A stretch of DNA of 41,162 nt from Candidatus Methanoperedens sp. (GCA_028715885.1 JAQUQX010000015.1:1-41162); one strand, 5' to 3'; counted from the stretch's first letter, positions 24,794-34,030 are shown. Notes: generated by a model not told the origin, from the sequence alone. Numbers and translations are program-made.

Positions 24794-25030
24794 ATGTCTT
24801 CAGCAGGTAATATAGTAAAAATGTTGATTGGTATAGTTGTATTGGTTATTGGCGTTGTATGGTATACCGGAATACCAGGACTTTTTGTTGGATTCAAAAG
24901 TCAACTTCTCGCTTTAATCGAAGCTACAGTCGGTCTCTTCCTCCTCTTTGTAGGATTAATCGTCGCATGGATGGGCTACGATGACTACAAGATGGACAAA
25001 GAGATGGCTAAAGAAGAGAAAAAAGAATAA
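24794..25030 (+). CDS. Small membrane protein with two transmembrane helices
   Basis: About 78 residues. Helix 1 is roughly VKMLIGIVVLVIGVVWY, helix 2 LIEATVGLFLLFVGLIVAWM, with a charged tail (DDYKMDKEMAKEEKKE) on the cytoplasmic side. The start is at ATG 24794 because GGGTGA lies 6 nt upstream; GTG 24785 is less likely. The role is unknown; its tail suggests interaction with a cytoplasmic partner. TATA-like CTTAATATG at about 24755. Confidence 0.75.
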   Translation: MSSAGNIVKMLIGIVVLVIGVVWYTGIPGLFVGFKSQLLALIEATVGLFLLFVGLIVAWMGYDDYKMDKEMAKEEKKE

Positions 25031-25040
25031 ATAAATACAA

Positions 25041-25068
25041 GCCGGTAATACCGGCGCAATCTTTTTTT
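25041..25068 (+). terminator. Hairpin terminator after the small membrane gene
   Basis: GCCGGT (25041-25046), loop AAT, ACCGGC (25050-25055), then GCAATC and seven T (25062-25068). The stem with oligo-T is placed 10 nt after the stop of the plus-strand gene, and just before the 3' end of the convergent DUF362 gene. Confidence 0.7.
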
Positions 25069-25080
25069 GTGCAATAATAT

Positions 25081-26109
25081 CTATACGTCTTTCAACATTT
25101 CTTCGATTTGAGAGCAAATAGCCTGCGCTTTATCATTTACCGGGACCACATCTATTTCATCCGGCGCAGAAGCCCCAAGACCCAATTCTACTGCCCTTGC
25201 TATCTGTTCCTGCCTGAATATCCCTCCCCCGGATACCTCGCCTGTGGTGCCGTATATCCGTAGCACTGCCACGCCCGCGGCGTCCAGGGCTACCCTGTCC
25301 CTGCTTGCCATCATGATGCCCGGCTCAATCAGCGTTCCAGTATCAGGACCCCCTTTTGAGAAACCGGCAATTGCATCCATAATTACAAACTCCGGCGTAT
25401 AGGCTGTATTTATTTCAGCTATCATCTGCCTCTGGTACCGCGAAGAGTGAAGCTCAGCCATGTAGTTGTAGCCGTCTTCAGGATCGTACTTCGCCGCCAT
25501 GCCAACGCTGTTCTTGAGGGACATGGTGAAGTGCCCCCCATACCTGTGGGTCTTGAGGCAGCATGTCTGCGCTATGGCATCCGCCTCCCGGAATACCTTT
25601 GGAAACAGGAATCCTCTTTTCCAGCGGCTTCCCTGCGGTTTTTCCTTGCTCCACTCGCTGCTTTTCAGCTCGCCCAGCACCACTACATCAAATCCCTGTT
25701 TTTTTGCGAGTTCCATGACACCCGTCTTTTCCAGCACTTCTCTGGTATTTCCCATGCCGCTTCTCTCGGCAAGAACCACGCTCGCTCCATATTCTTTAAG
25801 AGCGGAAACCAAAGCCGAGAGGGTATCGGGATGCGTGGAAGCCGGAAAGGGGTCGGCGCTGTTGTAGTTGGCTTTGAGCGCAACTCTTTTGCCTTTCAAG
25901 CCTGCAAGGTCAAGATGGTTCAGCAGCTCCTTAATTGCCGAAGCCCTGTCATTGGTTTTTATCACATACACTTTTGATTTAATGGCTTTTTTCACAGGCA
26001 AACCCTCCTCAACTGCTTTTGGTTTTTCACTCTCTTTATAAAGGCAGCCTGATAGAATAATAGAGAACAACGCTGCTAATAATTTGATAAACTCCCTTCT
26101 TTTTACCAT
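25081..26109 (-). CDS. DUF362 domain lipoprotein
   Basis: A 342-residue DUF362 protein. The N-terminus KRREFIKLLAAL with lipobox LSGCLYKES predicts a twin-arginine-like, lipid-anchored export signal. The domain shows KRVALKANYNSADPFPASTHPD, VVLAERSGM, TCCLKTHRYGGHFTMSLKNSVGM and FVIMDAIAGFSKGGPDTG. DUF362 proteins are associated with Fe-S and anaerobic metabolism; the activity is unknown. No ferredoxin domain is fused here. It may be cotranscribed with rnhB, 64 nt upstream. Confidence 0.85.
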   Translation of the reverse strand: MVKRREFIKLLAALFSIILSGCLYKESEKPKAVEEGLPVKKAIKSKVYVIKTNDRASAIKELLNHLDLAGLKGKRVALKANYNSADPFPASTHPDTLSALVSALKEYGASVVLAERSGMGNTREVLEKTGVMELAKKQGFDVVVLGELKSSEWSKEKPQGSRWKRGFLFPKVFREADAIAQTCCLKTHRYGGHFTMSLKNSVGMAAKYDPEDGYNYMAELHSSRYQRQMIAEINTAYTPEFVIMDAIAGFSKGGPDTGTLIEPGIMMASRDRVALDAAGVAVLRIYGTTGEVSGGGIFRQEQIARAVELGLGASAPDEIDVVPVNDKAQAICSQIEEMLKDV

Positions 26110-26173
26110 ATTATAGAGTGAAACTCATACCATATTAAATTTATTTCATCCCGCCCTGATAGTGAACTGGCGC

Positions 26174-26830
26174 TCAATAATCAACGAGCGTTTTCTGGCT
26201 CTTATTGAATTTCTCAAGCAGCCTATGTGCGGTTTCCCACGAACTTCGCGCAAAATCCGGAAGCTTCCCATGTTCCCGAATCCAGTTTTCAAGGAACTTT
26301 ATGGTCTTTGGGTCTGCCGGGTAACCGCTCCCGATTTCAACACCAACTTCGTTCTCCAATTTTTTTACCAGTGCGTCCCTCTGCACTTTTGCAAGTATTG
26401 AGGCGGCTGAAACAATCGGGTATTTCTTATCAGCCTCGTGTTCAGAGGTAATTTCTATTTCGTGGCAATATTTTTTCTTGATATTCTCCCCGAAGCGCGC
26501 TGCAATAACATCCGCAGCATCCACAAAAGCGCAGTCGGGTTTGAGTTCATCAAGGACTTTCGCATAGCATACCACCATTATTTCATTCATGGTCATTATT
26601 TTGCGAAGTTCATCTATCTGGGCTGGACTGATTTCCAGGATAAAATACCTGTCAGCCAGCTTCTTTATCTCAACAGCAAGAGCCTCCCGTTTTTTTGCGG
26701 TAAGTTGTTTGGAATCTTTCACTCCGATTTTAGAAAGCGCATGCAGTTTTTTTTCATCCATCATCACTCCTGCAACGCACATGGGACCAAGCACTGGACC
26801 TTTTCCCGCTTCATCTATTCCGGCGATCAT
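26174..26830 (-). CDS. rnhB: Ribonuclease HII
   Basis: About 218 residues, archaeal length. The catalytic acidic residues lie in MIAGIDEAGKGPVLGPMCVA (D-E of DEAGKGP; Lys replaces the more usual Arg), in CAFVDAADV, and in ITSEHEADKKYPIVSAASILAK. It cleaves the RNA strand of RNA-DNA hybrids and starts ribonucleotide removal. I place the start at ATG 26830, where the protein begins as in other archaeal members; the TTG at 26842 is an alternative. It follows the isochorismatase-family gene closely. Confidence 0.95.
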   Translation of the reverse strand: MIAGIDEAGKGPVLGPMCVAGVMMDEKKLHALSKIGVKDSKQLTAKKREALAVEIKKLADRYFILEISPAQIDELRKIMTMNEIMVVCYAKVLDELKPDCAFVDAADVIAARFGENIKKKYCHEIEITSEHEADKKYPIVSAASILAKVQRDALVKKLENEVGVEIGSGYPADPKTIKFLENWIREHGKLPDFARSSWETAHRLLEKFNKSQKTLVDY

Positions 26831-26845
26831 CAAATTGCCCAAATC

Positions 26846-27373
26846 CTACAACACTTTATCCGAGGTTGTTATTTCCGCGCCATAGATATTTTTCATGTAT
26901 TTAAGGGACTGCTCGTATGATTCTTCGTCTATGGAAGCCGTGCAATCACGCGGCACAATTATCCCGTAGCCTGAGAAATAAGCATCAGCAACATTATTCT
27001 GGACGCAGATATCCGTACTCACGCCTGTAAAAACCAGAGTGTCGGCGCCCAGTTTTTTAAGAACAGCGGGCAATTCTGTATCCACGAATCCGCTGTACCA
27101 TTTCTTTTCGAGAACCATATCATTCTTTTCCGGTTTGAGTTGGGGTATTATCTCGGAAGCGGAAGTTCCTTTCATGGCATGTTCACCCCAGATTGCCAGT
27201 TCTTTGTCGTCAGGGGAATGGGCATCACGGAGGTACACTATCGGAATACCCAGTTTTCGTGCTTTTTTTATGAGGGATGCGATATTCGGCACGATTTTTT
27301 GGGCGCGGGGGCTTCCCAGTTTCCCGGTGACGAAATCATTAATCATGTCCACGATTATGAGAGTTTTTTTCAT
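26846..27373 (-). CDS. Isochorismatase-family hydrolase (nicotinamidase-like)
   Basis: A 175-residue cysteine hydrolase. The catalytic triad is visible: Asp in LIIVDMINDFVTG, Lys in the segment around DMVLEKKWYSGF, and Cys in FTGVSTDICVQNNVADA. The family hydrolyses nicotinamide, isochorismate or related amides. The pattern is closest to nicotinamidase/pyrazinamidase-like members, which would recycle NAD. Specificity is unproven. Its 3' end lies close to rnhB, suggesting one operon. Confidence 0.88.
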   Translation of the reverse strand: MKKTLIIVDMINDFVTGKLGSPRAQKIVPNIASLIKKARKLGIPIVYLRDAHSPDDKELAIWGEHAMKGTSASEIIPQLKPEKNDMVLEKKWYSGFVDTELPAVLKKLGADTLVFTGVSTDICVQNNVADAYFSGYGIIVPRDCTASIDEESYEQSLKYMKNIYGAEITTSDKVL

Positions 27374-27444
27374 GTATGAACACCATAATCAATGTAAGCA
27401 CGCATTTATTTAAGAGTTTGGTGCATTTAATATTGAGTGCGATT

Positions 27445-27639
27445 ATGGAATTGAAGTTTGATAAAAAACAAAACCTGAAAGAAAGGCTGCAATTTCTCCG
27501 CTTTTACACCCGGTGGGTTAAATCCGTGCCTAACGAAGTCTGGAGCGGACAGCAGGCTGAATATATCAACAGTCTTTTTGAGAACGCTAAGAATTTTTCA
27601 TTGAAACCTGAAAAATACCTGAAATCTATAAAGAGATGA
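27445..27639 (+). CDS. Small basic protein of unknown function
   Basis: A 64-residue protein starting MELKFDKKQNLKERL. The middle reads FLRFYTRWVKSVPNEVWSGQ and the end KPEKYLKSIKR. I chose ATG 27445 over the upstream ATG at 27376, since the extra 23 residues are hydrophobic and unlikely. A TATA-like TTTATTTA at about 27405 fits a short leader. It is soluble and helical, and ends 2 nt from the convergent stop at 27642. I do not recognise a family. Confidence 0.65.
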   Translation: MELKFDKKQNLKERLQFLRFYTRWVKSVPNEVWSGQQAEYINSLFENAKNFSLKPEKYLKSIKR

Positions 27640-27641
27640 AC

Positions 27642-30134
27642 TCATTCAGTTGCCACAGCAGCAGGCTCTTCAGTGGCTGTTCTCGGCGGATTATCCTGAA
27701 TATCCGGTCTTTCCTTCCTGTAATCCCGAAGCCTCCTGATTATTACCTCGGCTAAGAACAACCCGAGCGCTGCAAGAAGGAAGGGCTCTTTCTGGCTCTT
27801 GGGCTCCTGCACAGTCCTGACCGCTTTTTCTTTTATGTCAAGAAGCAGCAAGCCTTCAACCTCATCTTCATTGTAAACTTTCCCGCCGTTTGATTCGATA
27901 ACAGTGTTGAGCTTCTCGTTGAAGCCCACTTCCCTGTATTCAAGCGGGTAATTTACAGCAATGCCGTATCCTGAGAGGTCGTGGAAGTTGTCCTTCTCAA
28001 GGTTTATCGAGGCTTCGTAAGTCGTCGGTCCGGTTCTTGAAAGGTCAAGCGCCTTGCCGTCAAGCTTCACCTGCGGCAGCGTGTTCGAGGTGACAACCAC
28101 CCTTCCGGGCGTCCCTCCCCAGATGTCCTCTGCCTGTATCACCACGCCTTCCCTGGGGCGCGGGTCTCCGATTGCCCAGTTTATCATAGCAGCGATGAGG
28201 CGCGAGTTCTCGCCGCTATAGACCTGCGGAGCCCACATCGTATTGCCTGCGCCGTTATCCGTGGTGAATGAAGCAACCCTGCCCAGCCCGAAGCCCCATG
28301 TGGTTATAATGGGCTTTCCTTTCGTGGTTGCTACGAGGCGGTCTCCTCCGAGCTTGGGCGTTACGTCGTTGTATCCTGTAACCGAGGCTGTGAGGTTGAT
28401 GTATTTTGTGATGAAGTGGTTTGCATCCACGGCTGCGAGGGGGTATTCATAACTGATTTCAGGTGTGGGTGTTGGGGTTGGCACGGCGGTCTCACCGGGC
28501 TTTGTTTCAATCAAAGTGCTGGCGCGTTCATCCGGGTTCAGAACGATTGCCTGTCCGTCAGAAGCTTTAGCTATTTCATTATACAATCGATTTGGCTCCT
28601 TGACTGTTTCATATGACAGGCGTACCTGTATGAAATGGATTTTTATTTCTTCATTTTTTAAATCCGCCACTGTCTTTTTTATCTGGTCAAAACCTTCAGG
28701 CGGCATCATGCCGTCAGATAAAACTATTATTTCTTTTGTGCCGCTCACTGAATTTAATAATTTTTCTGCTTCCCGGAGTCCTTTATCGATGTCTGTCGGG
28801 TTATCTCCCCCTTTTGGACCTATATCCTTTATGAACGTTTCAAGCACAGCCTTGTTAGCTTCGCTATTCATCGGCATTATGTCTGTCTTGGCTGTGACTC
28901 CCCCAAACGCCACAACGGCAAGGCGGCTGTCGCGTGCTATATTCTGGACGATATTCAAAGCGTTAGCGTCAATAAGACCGATAAAAGAAAGCCCTGTAGT
29001 CGGGTCTTCTCCTGCCGTACTTCCCGAAGCATCCATAACAATAACCAAATTCCTCCCGCCCTTATACTCAGCCGCCCTCGAAATTATCGGCAGCAAGCCC
29101 TCAACAGGCGAGTTATTGTAATTCCCCTTATCATACGAGGCATCCCCGCCCACGACAACCATACTTCCCCCGCCAGCCACATACGTCCTCAGCGTATCCG
29201 CGCTCAACTGCCCCGCCCCTTTGTTATCTATAATCACAGCCTTGTACTGCGAAAGATCGTCAGGCACAGAGTTAAGGGTCGTGACTGCATACAGGCTGCT
29301 TGCGACTTTATAAAGCGGCGACGTGGTATCCTCAGTAACAGCCAGCACCTTCGGCTTTGGCACCACGAACACGGCTTTATAGAAAACATTGTTGAGTTTG
29401 AACCAGTCCTCGCCGCCTGGGGTTATGGTGGCAGTTATCTTGTGCGTTCCCAGTGAATTGAAGGTAGCAGATACAGGAATCACTTTGGTGCGCTCCGTCT
29501 GCATAAAAGTCTCGCTTTTCACAGGCTTGCCGTCTATCTCCACATCGAGCTTGTAAGAAGTCTCGTTTCCCGCCTGCCTCACCACGATATTGAAGGTATT
29601 CTCATTCCCGATAATCAGGTTCTTGGCGCTCTCTATCTCCACGCCTGCATCATTGTGTATGGGCTTTTGCTTCACGGCGAACACTTTTGTTCCTGTCTTT
29701 GATACAAAAGAGATGGCATCGAACAGGTCTTTCCCGTGGTTATTGTTCCCGTCGCTCACAAGCACGATATTGTTATTCTCGGCGTCCTGTATCACCTCAT
29801 CCCCTATTGGAGAGCTAATCCCCAAGAACTGCCTGTATGTTGTAGGCGTCTTTGGTTTTATGGATTCGAATATTTTCGTGCCGGTATCCTTATTAAATAA
29901 GTCCATGCTCATCGTCTGGTCGGAAACCACAGTAATCCTGGGCGCCTCATCCCGCACCGTGCTTGTGCCCAGCGTAAATGGCGAGGCGAGCGCGATTATC
30001 AAAAGGCTCAGGATAATTATGCGGGAGATTATAAGCGCCCTCGGGATGCCTTTCCTGATGGCATACCATCCTGCAAGCACCACAGGGCTGATGAGCAGGA
30101 GAATAAGGGGATTTGCAAGCTGCGGTATATCCAT
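27642..30134 (-). CDS. Large membrane protein with von Willebrand A domain (BatB/YfbK-like)
   Basis: About 830 residues. Two N-terminal membrane helices (residues about 8-55) precede a degenerate VWA-like segment (ITVVSDQTMSMD) and beta-rich domains. Next are a glutamine-amidotransferase-like segment (GGGSMVVVGGDASYDKGNY) and a full VWA domain with MIDAS LVIVMDASGSTAGEDPT and VLSDGMMPPEGF. More beta domains and a C-terminal helix (FLLAALGLFLAEVIIRRL) end it. Likely anchored with large domains outside. I start it at ATG 30134, which overlaps the upstream stop by one base. It is the last gene of the MoxR/DUF58/VWA operon. Confidence 0.85.
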   Translation of the reverse strand: MDIPQLANPLILLLISPVVLAGWYAIRKGIPRALIISRIIILSLLIIALASPFTLGTSTVRDEAPRITVVSDQTMSMDLFNKDTGTKIFESIKPKTPTTYRQFLGISSPIGDEVIQDAENNNIVLVSDGNNNHGKDLFDAISFVSKTGTKVFAVKQKPIHNDAGVEIESAKNLIIGNENTFNIVVRQAGNETSYKLDVEIDGKPVKSETFMQTERTKVIPVSATFNSLGTHKITATITPGGEDWFKLNNVFYKAVFVVPKPKVLAVTEDTTSPLYKVASSLYAVTTLNSVPDDLSQYKAVIIDNKGAGQLSADTLRTYVAGGGSMVVVGGDASYDKGNYNNSPVEGLLPIISRAAEYKGGRNLVIVMDASGSTAGEDPTTGLSFIGLIDANALNIVQNIARDSRLAVVAFGGVTAKTDIMPMNSEANKAVLETFIKDIGPKGGDNPTDIDKGLREAEKLLNSVSGTKEIIVLSDGMMPPEGFDQIKKTVADLKNEEIKIHFIQVRLSYETVKEPNRLYNEIAKASDGQAIVLNPDERASTLIETKPGETAVPTPTPTPEISYEYPLAAVDANHFITKYINLTASVTGYNDVTPKLGGDRLVATTKGKPIITTWGFGLGRVASFTTDNGAGNTMWAPQVYSGENSRLIAAMINWAIGDPRPREGVVIQAEDIWGGTPGRVVVTSNTLPQVKLDGKALDLSRTGPTTYEASINLEKDNFHDLSGYGIAVNYPLEYREVGFNEKLNTVIESNGGKVYNEDEVEGLLLLDIKEKAVRTVQEPKSQKEPFLLAALGLFLAEVIIRRLRDYRKERPDIQDNPPRTATEEPAAVATE

Positions 30135-32002
30135 TACAGCTCCCCCCTCCATCGCAGGTAAACCAGTTCGAGGAACACGAGGAACATCGCCCCGATTATC
30201 AGGTAAATATCAAGGTTTTTTGGCTTGCGTATCGTCTGGACATTATACGGGATTTCCTTCCCCGGCGTCCCGGCTGCCTGTGGAATGACGGCGCCTGCAA
30301 GGTTTGATTCCCGCTCATCAAAAAGATTCACTGCGATATACTTATCAGGCAGTTCGTAAATCCCCACTTCATCAAGCAGCAAAAGGTCGGTAGTAACCTT
30401 ATCAGAAGGTGTTTTCACTGCATAGGTCGCAGGCATTTTGATGAACTGTCCCGTCTTTGCGTTGTATTCGCTCACGTCAAGGCTTCCGCTTATCCATTCC
30501 AACATCTGTTTCCAGAAAAGAGGATAAGCCGGGTTCGCATGGAAATCATTCCAGATTTTCTCATTGAGAGGGTCGTAGATATTAGTTCCCTGAGGGTCAG
30601 CCAGTCCCGAATAGATGACCAGCCCCTTCCCGAACTTCCAGTAAGCCAGCATAACAGACTTGTCCCCTCCCTCTGCCAGCGATACCGCCCCTCTTTTTAG
30701 CCGCGCCTTGAAATGTTTCTTAACATCTGTTTTTTCAATGTCAATACCGGATGTAATCCTGCCTGGCTGGACTATGTTCAGCGAGGTCTTGTTTGAAATG
30801 GTGTCAAGTTCAACCGGCAGCATCTCCATATCCTTCAGTTCAGGCGATGCGATTATCACCGCATTCCCGCCTTTGCTCACATAATCGGACAGGGTTTTCA
30901 CCGCTTCGGGGGAAGGCTGGGCGCTTACAAAGACAACCGAATAATCAGAAAGCGAAGGGATGTTTTTCGTATCTGTTTTTTTGACCGTGGTATATGGCAC
31001 AAGACCCAGAGCCACGGCTGAAGGTGATTTTTCGTTATCTGTTATATAGAGAAGGCCTCGTTTTACCGAGCCTGGTATGATTACATAGGCGTTGTTGTCC
31101 ACCGAAAGCGCATCATCAACATTCAGGGAGATTTTTGTCGTTCCCGGGGCGAGGCTGCTTATCGAAAAATACTCGCTTGACTGACCTTTGAGGCTGAGGG
31201 AACTTGAAAGCACGCTCTTGTCATCAGTTGTAACGTCAATTTTGACGTCTTTTGCCTCAGTATTGAAGTTCTTGATGATTATCCTGTAATCGCCGTTGGA
31301 TTCAAACCAGCCGTTCACGATTCCAATATTATCAGTTCTTCCGGAAATAGTCACAAATTCCGTGTTGATGCCGTTTGCTTCTGCCAGTTTCTTTGCGATT
31401 GCGGGGTCGTCGCCGCTCCAGCTTATAAAGTCAGAAAGAACCACAATCCTTCCCCCTTCCGGCAGCATTCTTCTCCCCAGCAGGATGGCGCTTGATATAT
31501 CAACGCTTGTGGCTTTTGCCTTCAGTTTTTTCAATGCGTCCGATGCGCTGCTTGAAGGCGCTTCTTTCATCACCATCACAGGCACGCTTTCAGCAAGAAT
31601 TATTGTGTTCTTTGCCGAGACGAACTTATTTGCTTCCGCAACTGCCCTCCCAAACTTTCCGTCAGCCTGCATGCTGGCTGAGGCGTCGAGGATAATTACG
31701 GTGTGCCCTCCTCCTGCTTCCTCGTTTGCCATTATAAAAGGCGCAGCTACCGCAAGCGACACAATCGTAAGCACAAGCAGTTGAATCAGGAACAGGGGGT
31801 CTTTCAGGAATTTTCTGAAAATATTAAGCCGTTTCTTTTTTTCAATGTCAAAAAGGAACATCAGCGAAGGGATTTTTATCTTGAGCGGTCTCGGGCGCAG
31901 TAAATAGATTATTATAAGCGGGATAATAGAAAGAAGAGCATAGAGTCCAATCTCGTTTGCGAATTGCACAGGATTGGCGTATAATACATCGAGCAGGCTC
32001 AT
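30134..32002 (-). CDS. BatA-type membrane protein with von Willebrand A domain
   Basis: A 622-residue protein. The N-terminus has the BatA (aerotolerance regulator) domain with two helices (LYALLSIIPLIIIYLLRP and LIQLLVLTIVSLAVAAPFIM). Then comes a VWA domain with MIDAS HTVIILDASASMQAD and RIVVLSDFISWS. Beta-rich domains follow, then a C-terminal helix (LIIGAMFLVFLELVYL). With MoxR, DUF58 and a second VWA protein it forms the widespread MoxR-Bat type operon, thought to aid metal-dependent assembly or stability of envelope complexes. Confidence 0.86.
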   Translation of the reverse strand: MSLLDVLYANPVQFANEIGLYALLSIIPLIIIYLLRPRPLKIKIPSLMFLFDIEKKKRLNIFRKFLKDPLFLIQLLVLTIVSLAVAAPFIMANEEAGGGHTVIILDASASMQADGKFGRAVAEANKFVSAKNTIILAESVPVMVMKEAPSSSASDALKKLKAKATSVDISSAILLGRRMLPEGGRIVVLSDFISWSGDDPAIAKKLAEANGINTEFVTISGRTDNIGIVNGWFESNGDYRIIIKNFNTEAKDVKIDVTTDDKSVLSSSLSLKGQSSEYFSISSLAPGTTKISLNVDDALSVDNNAYVIIPGSVKRGLLYITDNEKSPSAVALGLVPYTTVKKTDTKNIPSLSDYSVVFVSAQPSPEAVKTLSDYVSKGGNAVIIASPELKDMEMLPVELDTISNKTSLNIVQPGRITSGIDIEKTDVKKHFKARLKRGAVSLAEGGDKSVMLAYWKFGKGLVIYSGLADPQGTNIYDPLNEKIWNDFHANPAYPLFWKQMLEWISGSLDVSEYNAKTGQFIKMPATYAVKTPSDKVTTDLLLLDEVGIYELPDKYIAVNLFDERESNLAGAVIPQAAGTPGKEIPYNVQTIRKPKNLDIYLIIGAMFLVFLELVYLRWRGEL

Positions 32003-32012
32003 TTTTTATCCT

Positions 32013-32873
32013 CTATTTCTCTTTAACATTTCTCTTGCTTATGACCTCGAATATGGAGTCAAAGACCGGCTTATCCGTGGTAACAGTGTGAAAATCCGCC
32101 CCTACCTGAAGGCTTGTATCTTTTATCTTCGCGATATGGTCATTCAGGCGCTTCTCATATTCGGAACGTAAGCGCGGGCTTGTATAAATATCCATTTTTT
32201 TATCAGTCTCAAGGTCTATCAGCCTTGCCTCCCCGCCCAGGTCAAGTTTTCTCTCTACAGGGTCAAGCACCTGAATAAGCACTAACTCATTGTCCCCGAG
32301 CCTGAATATCGAGTTCCTTATACCATCAGCCTCTGCCATGAAATCCGAGATAATGAAAACAAGCGACCTTGATTTTATAATGCTTGCATACTTTTCCATA
32401 CAGTAATCGAACCGGGTTTTTCCAAGAAGCGCTGTGCTGTTGAGAAGGTCGATTGTCTGGGAGAGATACTTCCTGCCGCGTTTTGGCTTCGTGATATTAA
32501 TTTCCTCTGCAAAAGTGGACACGCCAAACTTCTCATTGTCCTTGGTCACAAGATACGCAAAGCCCAGAGCAAGCATCGCCGCATACTCGAACTTGTTGCG
32601 AAAATCCATGCTCTTGCTTGTATCAAGCAGTATGTGCGTTGTGAGGCTTTTTTCCTCCTCGAATTCCTTGACGTAGAGTTTCTCGGTGCGCCCGTACACT
32701 TTCCAGTCAATAATCTTGAAATCGTCCCCCTGCGTGTATTCGCGGTAGCTCACAGGCTCCATGCCCCTGCCTTTCAGGATAGAGCGGCGGCTTCCGCTAT
32801 AGGCTGTGGATACGCGCTTTCGCACCATGAACGAGAAGCGGTCAAGCTCCTTGAAAAACGAGGTATCTATCAT
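32013..32873 (-). CDS. DUF58 protein (MoxR operon partner, VWA-like fold)
   Basis: A 286-residue DUF58 protein. The characteristic block GRGMEPVSYREYTQGDDFK and IDWKVYGRTEKLYVKEFEEE is followed by the VWA-like ILLDTSKSMDFRNKFEYAA and LVFIISDFMAEADG. It is predicted cytoplasmic, acting with MoxR. Its ATG overlaps the end of a 70-codon frame of palindromic repeats that separates it from moxR. It runs into the BatA-like gene after 10 nt. Confidence 0.9.
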   Translation of the reverse strand: MIDTSFFKELDRFSFMVRKRVSTAYSGSRRSILKGRGMEPVSYREYTQGDDFKIIDWKVYGRTEKLYVKEFEEEKSLTTHILLDTSKSMDFRNKFEYAAMLALGFAYLVTKDNEKFGVSTFAEEINITKPKRGRKYLSQTIDLLNSTALLGKTRFDYCMEKYASIIKSRSLVFIISDFMAEADGIRNSIFRLGDNELVLIQVLDPVERKLDLGGEARLIDLETDKKMDIYTSPRLRSEYEKRLNDHIAKIKDTSLQVGADFHTVTTDKPVFDSIFEVISKRNVKEK

Positions 32874-33082
32874 AAAGCGACACCTCGCTTTATCCGGTGT
32901 CCACGTATGGCAGAGCCATACGTGTTGAATTTAATAAACTTTTCTAAAAGTTTAGCGACACCTCGCTTTATCCGGTGTTCAGGTATGCTTCGCATACCTG
33001 TCGTTTTATAAATCTTTCTTAAAGGTTTACATATGGCTTCGCCATACGTTTCTGTGAAGTAAAGCGGCGCAACGTTTTTCAT
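32870..33082 (-). CDS. Possible 70-codon frame made largely of palindromic repeats
   Basis: The frame starts with ATG directly after the moxR stop and ends in an ATGA-type overlap with the DUF58 start, so ribosomes could pass through all three genes. It translates as a basic peptide in which HRIKRGVA occurs twice, 26 codons apart, because the DNA is a tandem repeat with a 78-bp (in-frame) period. No known domain is present. It may be a true small protein, or a repeat insertion whose open frame keeps moxR and DUF58 translation coupled. Confidence 0.3.
   Translation of the reverse strand: MKNVAPLYFTETYGEAICKPLRKIYKTTGMRSIPEHRIKRGVAKLLEKFIKFNTYGSAIRGHRIKRGVAL
32872..33049 (-). repeat. Tandem palindromic repeat element (two units plus a partial third)
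   Basis: Units start at 32877 and 32955 with GCGACACCTCGCTTTATCCG. Each contains a strong hairpin: CACGTATGGC-AGA-GCCATACGTG (32902-32924), CAGGTATGC-TTC-GCATACCTG (32980-33000), and a partial third TATGGC-TTC-GCCATA (33032-33046). A second AT-rich hairpin follows in units one and two (TAAACTTTT...AAAAGTTTA at 32935-32954; related sequence at 33009-33029). Hairpin stems are conserved as pairs while bases differ between units, implying compensatory change and RNA- or DNA-level structure. Confidence 0.85.
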
Positions 33083-34030
33083 TTATTTCACTTTTTTCAG
33101 GATATCAGAAACCACCTGGTCGGTTGTCATGCCCTTGCGCTCTGATTCAAACGTAAGAATAACGCGGTGGCGCAGTACGGGATAAGCCATAGCATCGATA
33201 TCTTCTGCGCTCACGTAATTCCTATCCCTCATCAGCGCCCTGGCTTTTGCAGCCAGAATAATGCCGATGGACGCTCGCGGCGAGGCGCCGTATTCGATAT
33301 GCTCGCTCTTTGCCCTCGTTGCCGCCACAATCTTAATGGCTCTCTGCTTAATATCCTCTGCTATGGGAACGTCGCGCGTAAGTTTCTGGAGTTCAATGAC
33401 TTCGTTCTTTGAAACCACCTGTTTTACCGAAGGAGTAATGTTTTTCGTGTACCTGTTAACAATCTCGTTCTCATCCTCAAACGTGGGATAGTCCATTAAA
33501 ATCTTGAGCAGGAACCTGTCCAGTTGCGCCTCTGGCAGCGGGTATGTGCCTTCCATCTCAATCGGGTTCTGGGTGGCAAGGATAAAAAATGGCTTATCCA
33601 GGGGATAGGTCTTATTGCCTATGGTGACCTGTTTTTCCTGCATAGCCTCAAGGAGAGCGCTCTGTGTCTTGGGCGAAGCCCTGTTTATTTCATCAGCCAG
33701 CACGATATTCGCGAACACAGGTCCTGGCTCGAACCGGTACTGTTTTTTTCCACCCACATCCTCGATTATATAGGTGCCTGTGATGTCGGAAGGCATGAGG
33801 TCAGGGGTGCACTGTATCCTGTTGAATTTCAGGTCGAGAGCCTTTGAAATCGTGCTGATGGTAAGCGTCTTTGCAAGCCCGGGATTGCTCTCCACAAGCG
33901 CATGGCTGTTGCAGAGGATTGCAATCATCATCTGCTCTATTGCTTCATGCTGCCCTACGATAACTTTACTTATTTCATCAAGAAGTTCCTTGAAAATCCC
34001 TTTTGAACTTTTATATGTCTCGTTACTCAT
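33083..34030 (-). CDS. MoxR family AAA+ ATPase
   Basis: A 315-residue MoxR ATPase. Walker A is in LVESNPGLAKTLT (GxPG-type with Ser for the first Gly), Walker B in IVLADEINRASPKTQSALLEAM, then the sensor motif PFFILATQNPIEMEGTYPLPEAQLDRF. The C-terminal lid includes GASPRASIGIILAAKARALM. MoxR proteins act as chaperone-like ATPases with VWA partners, often for metal insertion or envelope stress. It is preceded by a conserved membrane-protein gene and followed by the repeat frame and DUF58. Confidence 0.93.
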   Translation of the reverse strand: MSNETYKSSKGIFKELLDEISKVIVGQHEAIEQMMIAILCNSHALVESNPGLAKTLTISTISKALDLKFNRIQCTPDLMPSDITGTYIIEDVGGKKQYRFEPGPVFANIVLADEINRASPKTQSALLEAMQEKQVTIGNKTYPLDKPFFILATQNPIEMEGTYPLPEAQLDRFLLKILMDYPTFEDENEIVNRYTKNITPSVKQVVSKNEVIELQKLTRDVPIAEDIKQRAIKIVAATRAKSEHIEYGASPRASIGIILAAKARALMRDRNYVSAEDIDAMAYPVLRHRVILTFESERKGMTTDQVVSDILKKVK

